Part shown: piece by piece, positions 17,501 through 26,319 of the stretch
Position numbering within the stretch: the stretch's first letter is position 1
How the letters are laid out: each line of letters starts with the position of its first letter
The notes under the pieces: model-generated
Seen by the model: only the letters and a program-made list of their open reading frames with translations
Databases searched by the model: none
Told to the model about the DNA's origin: nothing
NCBI GenBank assembly: GCA_003130845.1
Contig: QEXW01000102.1
Coordinates: forward strand, 1-60,814
Reading direction: 5' to 3'
DNA length: 60,814 nucleotides
Source of the DNA: Anaerolineae bacterium
GTDB taxonomy: Bacteria; Chloroflexota; Anaerolineae; Anaerolineales; Villigracilaceae
Program-made: the position numbers and the translations under genes

Positions 17501-19003
17501 ATGTTCAAAAAAGTTCTGATTGCCAATCGCGGAGAAATTGCGGTACGGGTCATCCGCGCCTGCCGAGAAGTAGGGCTGGAAACAGTCGCTGTCTTTTCGG
17601 AGGCCGACCGCCAGGCGCTCCATGTCCGCCTAGCTGATGAAGCCTACTTGCTCGGGCCGGCGCCCTCGCGGGAATCCTACCTGCGGATGGATAAAATTTT
17701 GGAAATTGCCCGCAAAGCCGGCGCAGATGCCATTCACCCTGGCTATGGCTTCTTAGCCGAGCGCGAGGAGTTTGCAGCAGCCTGTGCGGACAATGGTATC
17801 ACCTTCATCGGGCCCAAACCCTCTTCGATTGCAGCGATGGGCGATAAAATGACCGCCCGCGAGACGGTCCGCAAAGCCGGGGTACCAGTTGTACCAGGCA
17901 CAGAAGATGTGGGCAACCTGAGCGATGACGACCTAGTAGCGATTGCTCCAAAAATTGGTTTTCCGTTATTGATTAAGGCCACCGCCGGCGGAGGCGGCAA
18001 GGGAATGCGCGAAGTGCGCACCCTGGAAGAGATGCCCGACCTGCTAAAAGCGGCGCGCCGAGAAGCCGAATCGGCCTTTGGTGATGGCAACGTGTATTTG
18101 GAAAAACTCGTCACCGGCGCGCGGCATATCGAAATCCAAATCTTGGCCGATGCACACGGCAACGTGATTCACCTAGGCGAACGCGATTGCTCCATTCAGC
18201 GCCGTCACCAGAAACTGGTTGAAGAAGCGCCGTCTCCGATTATGGACGAGGATCTGCGCCAGCGAATGGGCGCCGTAGCCGTCAAAGCGGCCCAAGCCGT
18301 AGACTACGTCAACGCTGGGACAATTGAATTTCTGGTAGATAAAGACCGCAATTTCTATTTTCTGGAGATGAACACCCGCTTGCAAGTCGAACATCCTGTC
18401 ACCGAAATGGTCACAGGGGTAGATATTGTCAAAGAGCAAATTCGCATTGCGCGCGGGCGCCCCTTACAATATCAACAAGAAGACATTCGCTTCAACGGCG
18501 CAGCCATCGAGTGCCGAATCAATGCGGAAGACCCGTATAACAACTTTATGCCCTCTACCGGGCGCATCACCCACAGTTTGTTACCAACCGGACCAGGTGT
18601 ACGGGTAGATACAGGCGTTTATCCTGGCTTTGAAATTACCCCCTTCTACGACCCGATGATTTCAAAACTGATCGTATGGGGTGAAACCCGCGCCCAAGCC
18701 ATTCTGCGCATGCGACGCGCTCTGGAAGAGTACCGCATTGTGGGCGTACGCACAAACATTCCTTTCCACCAAACGCTCATGGACAGTCACCGCTTTATGG
18801 GCGGGCAATATGACACACGCTTTGTGGAAGAACGTTTTGCCATTCAGGAAGAACGCGACCCTGCCATGATGGAAATCGCTGCCGTATTAGCAACACTTGC
18901 CGCACACCGTGAGACTGAGCGAGCCGCACAGTTCGTGCAGCGCAATGAGCGTGATACTTCTAACTGGAAATGGGTGGGACGATGGGAACGAATGCACCGG
19001 TGA
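17501..19003 (+). CDS. accC: Biotin carboxylase subunit of acyl-CoA carboxylase
   Basis: ATP-dependent carboxylation of the biotin on the carrier protein. Full length at 500 residues. It opens FKKVLIANRGEIAVRVIRAC, carries the ATP-grasp glycine loop ATAGGGGKGMREV (about residue 165), the biotin-carboxylase signature around GERDCSIQRRHQKLVEEAPS (about residue 227) and the metal-binding FLEMNTRLQVEHPVTE (about residue 288). The last 50 residues extend a little past the standard end of the family. GGAG lies seven bases before the ATG. It is 84 bp behind the carboxyltransferase gene and 29 bp before the carrier gene. Confidence 0.96.
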   Translation: MFKKVLIANRGEIAVRVIRACREVGLETVAVFSEADRQALHVRLADEAYLLGPAPSRESYLRMDKILEIARKAGADAIHPGYGFLAEREEFAAACADNGITFIGPKPSSIAAMGDKMTARETVRKAGVPVVPGTEDVGNLSDDDLVAIAPKIGFPLLIKATAGGGGKGMREVRTLEEMPDLLKAARREAESAFGDGNVYLEKLVTGARHIEIQILADAHGNVIHLGERDCSIQRRHQKLVEEAPSPIMDEDLRQRMGAVAVKAAQAVDYVNAGTIEFLVDKDRNFYFLEMNTRLQVEHPVTEMVTGVDIVKEQIRIARGRPLQYQQEDIRFNGAAIECRINAEDPYNNFMPSTGRITHSLLPTGPGVRVDTGVYPGFEITPFYDPMISKLIVWGETRAQAILRMRRALEEYRIVGVRTNIPFHQTLMDSHRFMGGQYDTRFVEERFAIQEERDPAMMEIAAVLATLAAHRETERAAQFVQRNERDTSNWKWVGRWERMHR

Positions 19004-19032
19004 GACGAGCAACCGTTTGAAGCGAGGCCAAA

Positions 19033-19527
19033 ATGAAATATGTGACCACGATCGAAGGCAAAGAATATAACATCGAAATTGTAGACGAGAAGCACATTCG
19101 CTTAAATGACCAAGTGCTGGAAGTAGATTTGGTCTCGGTAAACGGTCAACCGGTTTACTCGCTTCTTCTCGGTGGCAAATCCTACGAGGCCTACATCTAC
19201 CCTGAAGAAAAAGAGTGGCAGGTCTTGTTACACGGCCAACAATACAAAGCCACAGTAGAAGATGAACGCGAAAAACGACTGAAAACCGCCGGCGGAGCGC
19301 GCGCCGAAACAGGAGAGTTTCACCTCAAAGCGCCGATGCCAGGCTTAGTGGTGAGCGTGCCGGTCGAAGAAGGTCAAACGATTAAGAAAGGCCAAGTATT
19401 GCTCATCCTCGAATCAATGAAAATGCAAAACGAATTGAAATCGCCTCGCGATGGAACCGTGCACCGCATCCGTGTTCGACCAGGTGAAAGTGTAGAACAA
19501 CGGCAAACGTTGCTCAGCGTCATGTGA
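19033..19527 (+). CDS. Biotin carboxyl carrier protein
   Basis: 164-residue carrier whose C-terminal 75 residues are a biotinyl domain: KAPMPGLVVSVPVEEGQTIK followed by LESMKMQNE, with Lys130 the expected biotinylation site. The N-terminal half (about residues 1-80) is beta-rich and resembles the part that docks the carrier on the carboxylase in BT-domain-containing enzymes. It completes the carboxylase operon. A MoxR ATPase gene starts 12 bp later, so transcription probably continues. Confidence 0.94.
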   Translation: MKYVTTIEGKEYNIEIVDEKHIRLNDQVLEVDLVSVNGQPVYSLLLGGKSYEAYIYPEEKEWQVLLHGQQYKATVEDEREKRLKTAGGARAETGEFHLKAPMPGLVVSVPVEEGQTIKKGQVLLILESMKMQNELKSPRDGTVHRIRVRPGESVEQRQTLLSVM

Positions 19528-19539
19528 AAGAATGCCGAA

Positions 19540-20487
19540 ATGGACATCTCTTCTTTTGGTGCCAATCTGCTGGAAAACCTAGAAAAAGTGATTGTAGGCA
19601 AACGGAATGCCCTCGAACTGGTGGTCATTGGCCTACTCTGCCAAGGGCACGTTCTCATCGAAGATGTGCCGGGCGTGGGGAAGACCATGATGGCACGCGC
19701 CATTGCCAAGTCGGTTGGATGCTCATTCAATCGAGTGCAGTTCACACCCGATATGCTTCCTTCAGACTTAACGGGTGTTTCCATTTTCAACCAGGAGACG
19801 CGTCAGTTCGAATTCCGCCCAGGCCCTATTTTTGGACAGGTTATTTTGGCTGACGAAATCAACCGCGCTACGCCCAAAACCCAAGCCGCATTGCTAGAAG
19901 CAATGGAGGAACGGCAAGTGACGATAGATGGTGTCACCCATCCCCTACCGCGTCCGTTCCTGGTGTTGGCGACCCAGAACCCGATTGAATACGAAGGCAC
20001 ATTCCCCCTGCCCGAAGCACAACTCGACCGGTTTTTGTTACGCGTACGGCTGGGGTATCCCAATCTATCGGATGAAATTGCTGTCTTGGAAGGTCAGCAG
20101 TTACGGCACCCCATCGAAAACATTGCTCCCGTCTATTCGGCTGAAGAGGTATTGGCGGCTGCCGAGGCGGTGAAAGCCATCTATGTTGCGCCACCTGTCA
20201 AGCGATATATTGTAGAACTGACGCACCGCACCCGTAATAGCGCCGATGTGTATTTGGGCGCCAGTCCACGCGGGTCACTAGCGCTCTTTCGTGCAGGGCA
20301 AGCACGCGCCGCTCTCAATGGACGCAACTATGTCCTACCCGATGACATCAAAGCGCTGGCGCAATCCATTCTGGCACACCGCATCATCGTCAGCCCAGCA
20401 GCCCGGCTGCGCGAAGTGACCGCTGAGCGCATTGTACAAGAAATTGTGCTGGCCGTGCCGGTTCCGGGCGGCAGCTTCACGACCTAA
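19540..20487 (+). CDS. MoxR-family AAA+ ATPase
   Basis: 315 residues. Walker A is GVGKTMMA (about residues 46-53), Walker [21 protein letters not shown], and sensor 1 lies in [25 protein letters not shown]. The C-terminal lid follows. MoxR ATPases act as chaperones that insert cofactors or assemble complexes, usually with a DUF58 protein and a von Willebrand factor A protein. Here the DUF58 gene starts one base after the stop, but no separate VWA gene is in the cluster. Confidence 0.93.
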   Translation: MDISSFGANLLENLEKVIVGKRNALELVVIGLLCQGHVLIEDVPGVGKTMMARAIAKSVGCSFNRVQFTPDMLPSDLTGVSIFNQETRQFEFRPGPIFGQVILADEINRATPKTQAALLEAMEERQVTIDGVTHPLPRPFLVLATQNPIEYEGTFPLPEAQLDRFLLRVRLGYPNLSDEIAVLEGQQLRHPIENIAPVYSAEEVLAAAEAVKAIYVAPPVKRYIVELTHRTRNSADVYLGASPRGSLALFRAGQARAALNGRNYVLPDDIKALAQSILAHRIIVSPAARLREVTAERIVQEIVLAVPVPGGSFTT

Positions 20488-20488
20488 C

Positions 20489-21814
20489 ATGCGACAACGC
20501 CACACGGGCTGGCTCATATTCTTCATCACCCTCCTCATCGGCGGTCTTGGAATGGCCGCCACAGGGGCAGCGTTATATGTCCGGCTAGTCTATTTAAGCG
20601 CGTTGCTCTTGCTTTCTGCCTGGCTATGGGCCAAGATTTCACTGTGGCGCGTAGGCATCCTACGCAAAGCGCGTTCCCTGCGGGCCAGTGTAGGGGATAT
20701 TTTTGAAGAAACGTTTGAGATTTCCAATGCTTCAGGCTTACCCCGCTTGTTTTTAGAAGTAGAAAATCGCTCCTCTCTGCCACAAGCGGCCGGCTCACGC
20801 GTAGTAACCATGCTTTCGGCCGGAGAGACGCGTACCTATCTGGCACGCACCTGGCTTACGCGGCGTGGTGCATTCCCCCTCGGGCCAACCGTTCTGCGTT
20901 CTGGTGACCCGTTCGGTTTTTTTACGGTGAGTCGCACCTTTCCTGCCGAAGATTCCCTTTTGGTTTTACCTCTCATTTTGCCCATCAGTGCTTTTCCCTC
21001 GCCGCCTGGCCTGCTTCCTGGCGGCAAGGCCATTCAGCGCAAGGCCTATGAAGTGACCCCACACGCAGCCGGTGTGCGCGAATACACAACCGGCGACCCA
21101 CTCAAGCGTATTCATTGGCCATCAACCGCCCGGCGTGGCCAATTGATGGTTAAAGAATTTGAGCAAGACCCACAAGCCGAATTATGGCTTTTTCTGGATG
21201 CGCAAAGCGGCATTCATGCCGAGAAAAGCGATGAACCAGCGCCAATCTGGAATGATTGGATGTTCGTTCGGCGCCCTAAAATTAAACTTCCGGCCTCTAC
21301 GCTCGAATATAGCGTATGTTTAGCAGCCTCTCTGGCACACTATTTCATCCAGCAACGCCGCGCGGTCGGTTTGGTGACCAACGGCCCGGTCTATACCGTC
21401 ATTCCAGCCGAGCGCAGTGAGCGCCAAGAAAGCAAAATCCTAGAAACGCTGGCTTTTGTGCACGCAGCAGGTGAACTCTCGCTTGCCAGCCTGGTGGATT
21501 TGCAAGCGCCGCGTATGCCGCTTGGCTCTAGTGCAGTACTCATTACGCCTTCAGGCCGCGATGATGTGCTGCTTGCGGTAGAATTGCTCCAACGTCGCGG
21601 GTTGCGCCCTTTGATTCTTTTGCTAATGGCAGAAAGCTTCGGTGGTAAAGCCAGCACAGAGGCCTTAGCAACCAAACTAGAAAAACGCAGCCTACCACTC
21701 TGTAAAATCTACAAAGGCACCGACCTGACAGACACGTTGCAGAGATTTGCAAATTTACACAAAGGATTGGAGAATCGCCCTTGGCAGATAATTTCGTCAT
21801 CCCTCTCGACTTAA
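20489..21814 (+). CDS. DUF58-domain membrane protein
   Basis: 441 residues from the ATG at 20489, one base after the MoxR stop. Two hydrophobic segments near the N-terminus (about residues 8-50) anchor it, followed by a beta-rich part and the DUF58 core with VREYTTGDPLKRIHWPSTAR (about residue 195), the most conserved motif of the family. DUF58 proteins are thought to work with MoxR in a folding or assembly role. The 3' end overlaps the next gene by 34 bp. Confidence 0.9.
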   Translation: MRQRHTGWLIFFITLLIGGLGMAATGAALYVRLVYLSALLLLSAWLWAKISLWRVGILRKARSLRASVGDIFEETFEISNASGLPRLFLEVENRSSLPQAAGSRVVTMLSAGETRTYLARTWLTRRGAFPLGPTVLRSGDPFGFFTVSRTFPAEDSLLVLPLILPISAFPSPPGLLPGGKAIQRKAYEVTPHAAGVREYTTGDPLKRIHWPSTARRGQLMVKEFEQDPQAELWLFLDAQSGIHAEKSDEPAPIWNDWMFVRRPKIKLPASTLEYSVCLAASLAHYFIQQRRAVGLVTNGPVYTVIPAERSERQESKILETLAFVHAAGELSLASLVDLQAPRMPLGSSAVLITPSGRDDVLLAVELLQRRGLRPLILLLMAESFGGKASTEALATKLEKRSLPLCKIYKGTDLTDTLQRFANLHKGLENRPWQIISSSLST

Positions 21815-22692
21815 ACTTTCAAGGTCAGCCACACGCGATTGCCTCGTATTTGCTCAAACATAGCACCGGCATTGTCTTGATAGAATCCGGCCCCGGCTCG
21901 ACCATTCCGGCACTTACCCAAGCATTGGCTGCGCATGGCTACCGGCTACAAGACATCACACACGTTTTTCTAACGCATATTCACTTGGACCACGCTGGCG
22001 CGGCAGGATACCTGGCTCGGCAAGGCGCACAGATTTTCGTTCATCCGGTAGGTGCGCCTCACATGCTCAACCCAGAAAAACTGCTTGCCAGTGCAACCCG
22101 CATTTATGGCGACTTGATGCAACCACTGTGGGGCGATTTTCTGCCCGTTCCCGCAGAAAAACTCACCGTTCTAGAAGATAACCAAGAAATTACCATCGGT
22201 CACTTACGGTTGATAGCGCTCAACACACCCGGACACGCCGAACATCACTTTGCTTACCTATTCGACGACCTGTGCTTCAGCGGCGACATTGGCGCAGTGC
22301 GCATTGCGAACCATCGCTATATGCGTTTACCCATGCCCCCGCCAGAATTTCACCTGGAAAAATGGCGTGAAAGTGTCCTACGCCTACAAAAACTCGGCTT
22401 TCGGCGCATTGCTCCGACACATTTTGGCATCTTCGAGGATGTAGACTGGCATCTGCAAGCAATTTTGCGAAGCTTAGATGAAGTCGAACGCTGGCTATTA
22501 GAAACCATGCCTACCGACCCTTCTGCCGAGGAACTGCGTGAAAAATTCGTCGCTTGGATGGAAGCCAGCGGTCGAGCAGCCGGGCTAACAGATGAAGAAA
22601 TCCAGGCCTATCGTCTGGCCAATCCACTTTCGATGAGTGCAGATGGGTTACAACGCTATTGGAAGAAGGTGAGAAACGCCACGCCCCTTTAA
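21781..22692 (+). CDS. MBL-fold metallo-hydrolase
   Basis: 303 residues. The start is TTG at 21781, with GGAG eight bases upstream, inside the DUF58 gene. The zinc motif HxHxDH is seen at His66, His68, Asp70 and His71 (THIHLDHAG); further ligands are His in NTPGHAEHHF and Asp in CFSGDIGAV. The C-terminal helical part resembles glyoxalase-II-like and ribonuclease-Z-unrelated hydrolases acting on small thioesters or lactones. The reaction is unknown. Its overlap with DUF58 suggests it belongs to that cluster. Confidence 0.88.
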   Translation: MADNFVIPLDLNFQGQPHAIASYLLKHSTGIVLIESGPGSTIPALTQALAAHGYRLQDITHVFLTHIHLDHAGAAGYLARQGAQIFVHPVGAPHMLNPEKLLASATRIYGDLMQPLWGDFLPVPAEKLTVLEDNQEITIGHLRLIALNTPGHAEHHFAYLFDDLCFSGDIGAVRIANHRYMRLPMPPPEFHLEKWRESVLRLQKLGFRRIAPTHFGIFEDVDWHLQAILRSLDEVERWLLETMPTDPSAEELREKFVAWMEASGRAAGLTDEEIQAYRLANPLSMSADGLQRYWKKVRNATPL

Positions 22693-22742
22693 GCACACAC
22701 CAACCCTGCCACCCACCTAGCGACAAAAGCGCAGCGCACGTT

Positions 22743-22782
22743 TTGACAGAACAGAAAAGCACAGCATGATACAATCCTGCCT
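22743..22782 (+). promoter_or_regulatory. Candidate leaderless promoter of ruvA
   Basis: TACAAT (22770-22775) ends seven bases before the ruvA ATG, so a transcript would begin at or next to the start codon. There is no ribosome-binding site upstream of the ATG. A TTGACA lies at 22743-22748, but the 21-bp spacing is too long for a standard pair. Confidence 0.4.
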
Positions 22783-23358
22783 ATGATTACTACCTTGCGC
22801 GGTGAAATTACACAAATTGAAGAAACCGCTCTCGTGATTGAGGTCGGCGGTGTGGGGCTACGCGTGTTCACCCCCAAGCCATTGCTAACAAAGTTTCAGG
22901 CAGGTGAGATGGTGCTGCTACATACCCATCTCATCGTGCGCGAAAATGAACTCTCGCTCTATGGATTTGAAACCATTGCCGACCGGCAATTATTCATTAC
23001 CTTGCTTGGCGTAGATGGTGTGGGGCCGAAAGTGGCGCTCTCGGTGCTTTCAACCCTCAATTTGGAGGCTGTCCAGCGCGCCATCTTCAGTGAAGAACCC
23101 GACTTACTCAGCCGCGTGCCAGGGGTAGGGAAGAAAACCGCTCAAAAAATGGTCCTTTACCTAAAAGACCGGCTCAAACCGGTCAGCGGGCTGGAAAAAA
23201 TGGCGGCGATGTCGGAAACCGACTCGGAAGTGCTGGCCGCACTGACCGCCCTCGGCTATTCAGTCATTGAGGCGCAGTCAGCCTTGCAATCCATTCCCAA
23301 AGATGCCCCCGATGATGTAGAAGAGAGATTGCGCCTGGCATTAGGCTATTTCCAATAA
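22783..23358 (+). CDS. ruvA: Holliday junction branch-migration protein RuvA
   Basis: 191 residues, normal for RuvA. The N-terminal OB domain (MITTLRGEITQIEET, then VGLRVFTP) is followed by the two helix-hairpin-helix motifs, LLGVDGVGPKVALSVL (about residue 72) and RVPGVGKKTAQKMVLYL (about residue 108), and the mobile C-terminal domain that contacts RuvB. RuvA binds four-way DNA junctions as a tetramer. Neither ruvB nor ruvC is in the window. A terminator follows directly after the gene. Confidence 0.96.
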   Translation: MITTLRGEITQIEETALVIEVGGVGLRVFTPKPLLTKFQAGEMVLLHTHLIVRENELSLYGFETIADRQLFITLLGVDGVGPKVALSVLSTLNLEAVQRAIFSEEPDLLSRVPGVGKKTAQKMVLYLKDRLKPVSGLEKMAAMSETDSEVLAALTALGYSVIEAQSALQSIPKDAPDDVEERLRLALGYFQ

Positions 23359-23386
23359 AATTCATTGACAGCGAGCGAATTTCATG

Positions 23387-23412
23387 TGCGGGAGGCATCT
23401 CCCGCATTTTTT
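23387..23412 (+). terminator. Intrinsic terminator between ruvA and proC
   Basis: GCGGGAG (23388-23394) and CTCCCGC (23399-23405) pair over a 4-base loop, extended by one T-A pair, and six T residues follow (23407-23412). The T-run is immediately followed by GGAGGAG, the ribosome-binding site of proC, so the hairpin may also act as an attenuator for proC. Confidence 0.8.
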
Positions 23413-23422
23413 GGAGGAGAAC

Positions 23423-24292
23423 ATGCTGAATAAAAAAATTGCATTTATCGGTTCTGGCGCCATGGGCGAGGCGATGATTGCCGGTCTGCTTCGCCAAGGA
23501 TTGGCACAACCCGAGCATTTGCTCACCGCTGATGTTCATGCAGCGCGCGTGAGCGATTTACAACACCGCTACGGCACCCACCCATTTACAGACAACCGGG
23601 AAGCCGCATCACAAGCCGATTTGGTCGTGCTTTCGGTCAAGCCACAACGTCTGACAGAAGTGCTTAAAGGGTTACGAGGCGCTATTCCAACGCATGCGCT
23701 GGTCCTTTCGATTGTCGCTGGAGCCAAAATGAGCAAAATTTCTCATGGATTAAGTCACGAAGCGGTGGTACGCTCCATGCCCAACACGCCTGCACAAATT
23801 GGACAAGGCATTACCGTTTGGATACCATCACCGGCAGTAACCGAACCGCAAAAAACACTGGCACGCCAACTGCTGAGCGCGCTGGGCAAAGAAATCGAAG
23901 TGGACGATGAGAATTACCTAGACATGGCCACGGCACTCTCCGGCACAGGACCGGCCTATATCTTCCTGTTTATGGAGGCGATGATTGACGCCGGGGTTCA
24001 CATGGGATTCTCACGCCAGGTGGCAGAACAACTCGTGGTAGAAACCATCAAAGGGTCGGTGGCTTATTTTGAAGCACGCAATCACAAAGACCAAGTGCAC
24101 GTAGCCGCCCTGCGCAATCAGGTCACATCGCCCGGTGGCACAACCGCCCAAGCACTCTATTACCTAGAAAAAGCCGGCTTTCGCACAGCCGTCTCACGCG
24201 CCATTTGGGCCGCGTATGAACGCTCGATTGAGTTAGGCAAAGAAAAAACCGTACACATCCCTGAAACCAATTCAGGCACAGGCGGAGAGTAG
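23423..24292 (+). CDS. proC: Pyrroline-5-carboxylate reductase
   Basis: Last step of proline synthesis: reduces pyrroline-5-carboxylate with NAD(P)H. 289 residues from the ATG at 23423, with GGAGGAG upstream. The Rossmann motif IAFIGSGAMGEAMIAGLL opens the protein, RSMPNTPAQIGQG is the conserved middle region, and the family signature runs through ALSGTGPAYIFLFMEAMIDA and LRNQVTSPGGTTAQALYYLE. An in-frame extension to 23384 would place the terminator hairpin inside the gene and is unlikely. Confidence 0.96.
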   Translation: MLNKKIAFIGSGAMGEAMIAGLLRQGLAQPEHLLTADVHAARVSDLQHRYGTHPFTDNREAASQADLVVLSVKPQRLTEVLKGLRGAIPTHALVLSIVAGAKMSKISHGLSHEAVVRSMPNTPAQIGQGITVWIPSPAVTEPQKTLARQLLSALGKEIEVDDENYLDMATALSGTGPAYIFLFMEAMIDAGVHMGFSRQVAEQLVVETIKGSVAYFEARNHKDQVHVAALRNQVTSPGGTTAQALYYLEKAGFRTAVSRAIWAAYERSIELGKEKTVHIPETNSGTGGE

Positions 24293-24339
24293 CAAAACCA
24301 ACGAATCTGTGCTTTAATTGGGCGACAGGAGGCTCTCGT

Positions 24340-25755
24340 ATGTGGACAGAATATGTCAATGCGGTCAGTATCGAGCAAGCAACCCAAATTCTCGCCCAAA
24401 AAGGCGCTGCAGCACGCCTGATTGCAGGCGGTACCGATTTGATACTGGAACTAGAACGTGGCTTGCGGCCTGGGATCGAAACGGTGATTGACATAAGCCG
24501 CATCCCTGGCTTGGACCGCATCAGCCTGGATGAAGATGGGTTCATCCATTTAGGAGCCTTAGTAACGCACAATCACTGCGCAGCCAGCAAACTGATTCGC
24601 GAGAAAGCCTACCCCCTGGCGCGCGCTGCCTGGGAAGTCGGCGCGCCCCAAATCCGCAATCGCGGTACGATTGCCGGCAATCTAATCACCGCTTCACCGG
24701 CCAACGATACGATTACACCCTTGATGGCGCTGGATGCGAGTGTTACATTGCAATCGGTGCGCGGCAGCCGCCAGGTCAAACTGCGCGATTTCTATATGGG
24801 TGTGCGGAAAACAATCATGCAGCCCGACGAAATGTTGGTTGAAATTTCGTTCAAAGGCTTAGAAGCCAACCAAAAAGGAACCTTCATCAAAGTTGCATTG
24901 CGCCGCGCCCAGGCCATTTCGGTCGTCAACCTGGCCATCGTGCTGACCCTACATGGAAAAACAGTCCAACAAGCCAGTCTCACGCTTGGAGCCGTTGCCC
25001 CGACCATTATCCATGCAGAGGAAACAGAAGCATTTCTGATTGGCAAGGAACTGACCGAGGAGGTGATTGCCCAAGCCGCCCTGCTGACACAAAATGCGGC
25101 TCGCCCCATAGACGACATTCGCGCCTCGGCCGATTACCGCCGCGAGATGGTGCGGGTGTTCACCATGCGTGGACTGAAGTCGTTGCGCGATGGACAGGAA
25201 CAAGCGGGGATGCCGCAGCATCCGGTCACCTTAATGGGAGAACACCCCGCAGAAAACAACCGGTTTTCAAGCCAGCCCTTCTCTCAAGGGTCAGTGATTC
25301 GCACCAAAATTAACGGCCAAGCGTATGCCTTCCACACCGGTTTTGAAAAGACATTGCTGCGCCTGTTGCGTGAAGAGGCCGGCTTAATTGGGACAAAGGA
25401 AGGCTGTGCCGAGGGCGAGTGCGGCGCCTGCACTGTATTCCTGGATGGAATGGCAGTGATGGCCTGCATGGTGCCTGCACCGCGCGCCGACGGTGCCGAA
25501 ATAGTGACGGTCGAAGGGCTGGCCACAGACGAGCAATTACATCCCGTGCAACAAGCATTTATCCAAGACGGCGCCGTCCAGTGTGGCTACTGCACGCCCG
25601 GCTTTCTGATGTCGGCTGCCAAGCTGCTAGAAGAACGCCCTGCCCCGAGCAGAGATGAAATTGAACAAGCAATTACCGGTAACTTATGCCGCTGCACCGG
25701 CTATTACAAGATTGTACAAGCCATCGAAGATGCAGCCAAATTGCAAGCGAGGTAA
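24340..25755 (+). CDS. Fused FAD and 2Fe-2S subunits of a molybdenum hydroxylase
   Basis: 471 residues with two subunits of the xanthine-dehydrogenase/CO-dehydrogenase family in one chain. Residues 1-290 are the FAD-binding medium subunit (LIAGGTDLILELERG near 27; NRGTIAGNLITASPANDT near 107). Residues 318-468 are the small iron-sulfur subunit, with Cys356, 361, 364 and 376 for the plant-type cluster and Cys415, 418, 450 and 452 for the second cluster. AGGAGG precedes the ATG. The order FAD then Fe-S is the reverse of XdhA-type fusions. The molybdopterin-binding subunit that carries the active site is absent from the window, so this half must work with a subunit encoded elsewhere. Substrate unknown. 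Confidence 0.93.
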   Translation: MWTEYVNAVSIEQATQILAQKGAAARLIAGGTDLILELERGLRPGIETVIDISRIPGLDRISLDEDGFIHLGALVTHNHCAASKLIREKAYPLARAAWEVGAPQIRNRGTIAGNLITASPANDTITPLMALDASVTLQSVRGSRQVKLRDFYMGVRKTIMQPDEMLVEISFKGLEANQKGTFIKVALRRAQAISVVNLAIVLTLHGKTVQQASLTLGAVAPTIIHAEETEAFLIGKELTEEVIAQAALLTQNAARPIDDIRASADYRREMVRVFTMRGLKSLRDGQEQAGMPQHPVTLMGEHPAENNRFSSQPFSQGSVIRTKINGQAYAFHTGFEKTLLRLLREEAGLIGTKEGCAEGECGACTVFLDGMAVMACMVPAPRADGAEIVTVEGLATDEQLHPVQQAFIQDGAVQCGYCTPGFLMSAAKLLEERPAPSRDEIEQAITGNLCRCTGYYKIVQAIEDAAKLQAR

Positions 25756-25757
25756 AC

Positions 25758-26180
25758 ATGCCCCAAAAATATCAGACATACCAGAAGAAAGAATTTGTCC
25801 GGCCTTATACCATCCACCCTGCCTGGCGCGGAATCGGATGCATTATGATGGTGTTGGTGCCAATTATGGCTTGGGCGGCGGCCATGGTAGCCATTGAGAT
25901 AGGGCTGACACAAGGTTGGCCGTTTATGTACGAACTGCGCGGCACAGTTCGCCTGCCAGAGATTCTCTACTCCTTGCCCCTCATCAAAGAGATAGCCGGC
26001 TTTATCTCCAGCATTCCCAACCTGCGCGCGTTTTTGCTGTTCTTTGTGCTCTTCCTCATCGTCTTTTCGGGCATTCTTTCGGTCATCTACGCTGTCATCT
26101 ACCGCATGTTTGGCCCGCCACGCTATACTCCGCTCGATGCACCCCCGCCCAAAGTAAAAGCCAAACGATATACACGCTAA
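25758..26180 (+). CDS. Small membrane protein of unknown function
   Basis: 140 residues from the ATG at 25758, two bases after the preceding stop, with GAGG upstream. Two long hydrophobic segments are visible (about residues 25-50 and 90-118) with a polar N-terminus and a basic C-terminal tail. I recognise no family. Spacing suggests it is cotranscribed with the FAD/Fe-S fusion gene. Confidence 0.72.
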   Translation: MPQKYQTYQKKEFVRPYTIHPAWRGIGCIMMVLVPIMAWAAAMVAIEIGLTQGWPFMYELRGTVRLPEILYSLPLIKEIAGFISSIPNLRAFLLFFVLFLIVFSGILSVIYAVIYRMFGPPRYTPLDAPPPKVKAKRYTR

Positions 26181-26196
26181 GTCTGAGCTCGGATGC

Positions 26197-26224
26197 TTGA
26201 CGTAAACTCCACTTCGGTTACAAT
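26197..26224 (+). promoter_or_regulatory. Promoter of tRNA-Leu
   Basis: TTGACG (26197-26202), a 16-bp spacer and TACAAT (26219-26224) place the start site a few bases before the tRNA at 26236. It is one of the best promoter matches in the window. Confidence 0.7.
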
Positions 26225-26235
26225 ATAAGTCCCCT

Positions 26236-26319
26236 GGGGCGATGGCGGAATCGGCAGACGCAACAGACTTAAAATCTGTCGGTGGCAACACCGTGTGGGT
26301 TCGACCCCCACTCGCCCTA
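26236..26319 (+). tRNA. tRNA-Leu (anticodon TAA)
   Basis: Full cloverleaf with a class II variable arm. The acceptor stem GGGGCGA (26236-26242) pairs with TCGCCCT (26312-26318), with a G-T first pair. The anticodon stem ACAGA/TCTGT encloses the loop CTTAAAA with TAA at 26270-26272. The variable arm is CGGTG-GCAA-CACCG, and the T arm GTGGG-TTCGACC-CCCAC. No CCA is encoded. It reads UUA and UUG leucine codons. Confidence 0.96.

Noticed and set aside
22743-22775. TTGACA with TACAAT as a standard ruvA promoter
   Set aside because: The 21-bp spacing is too long for sigma-70; only the -10 box is kept.
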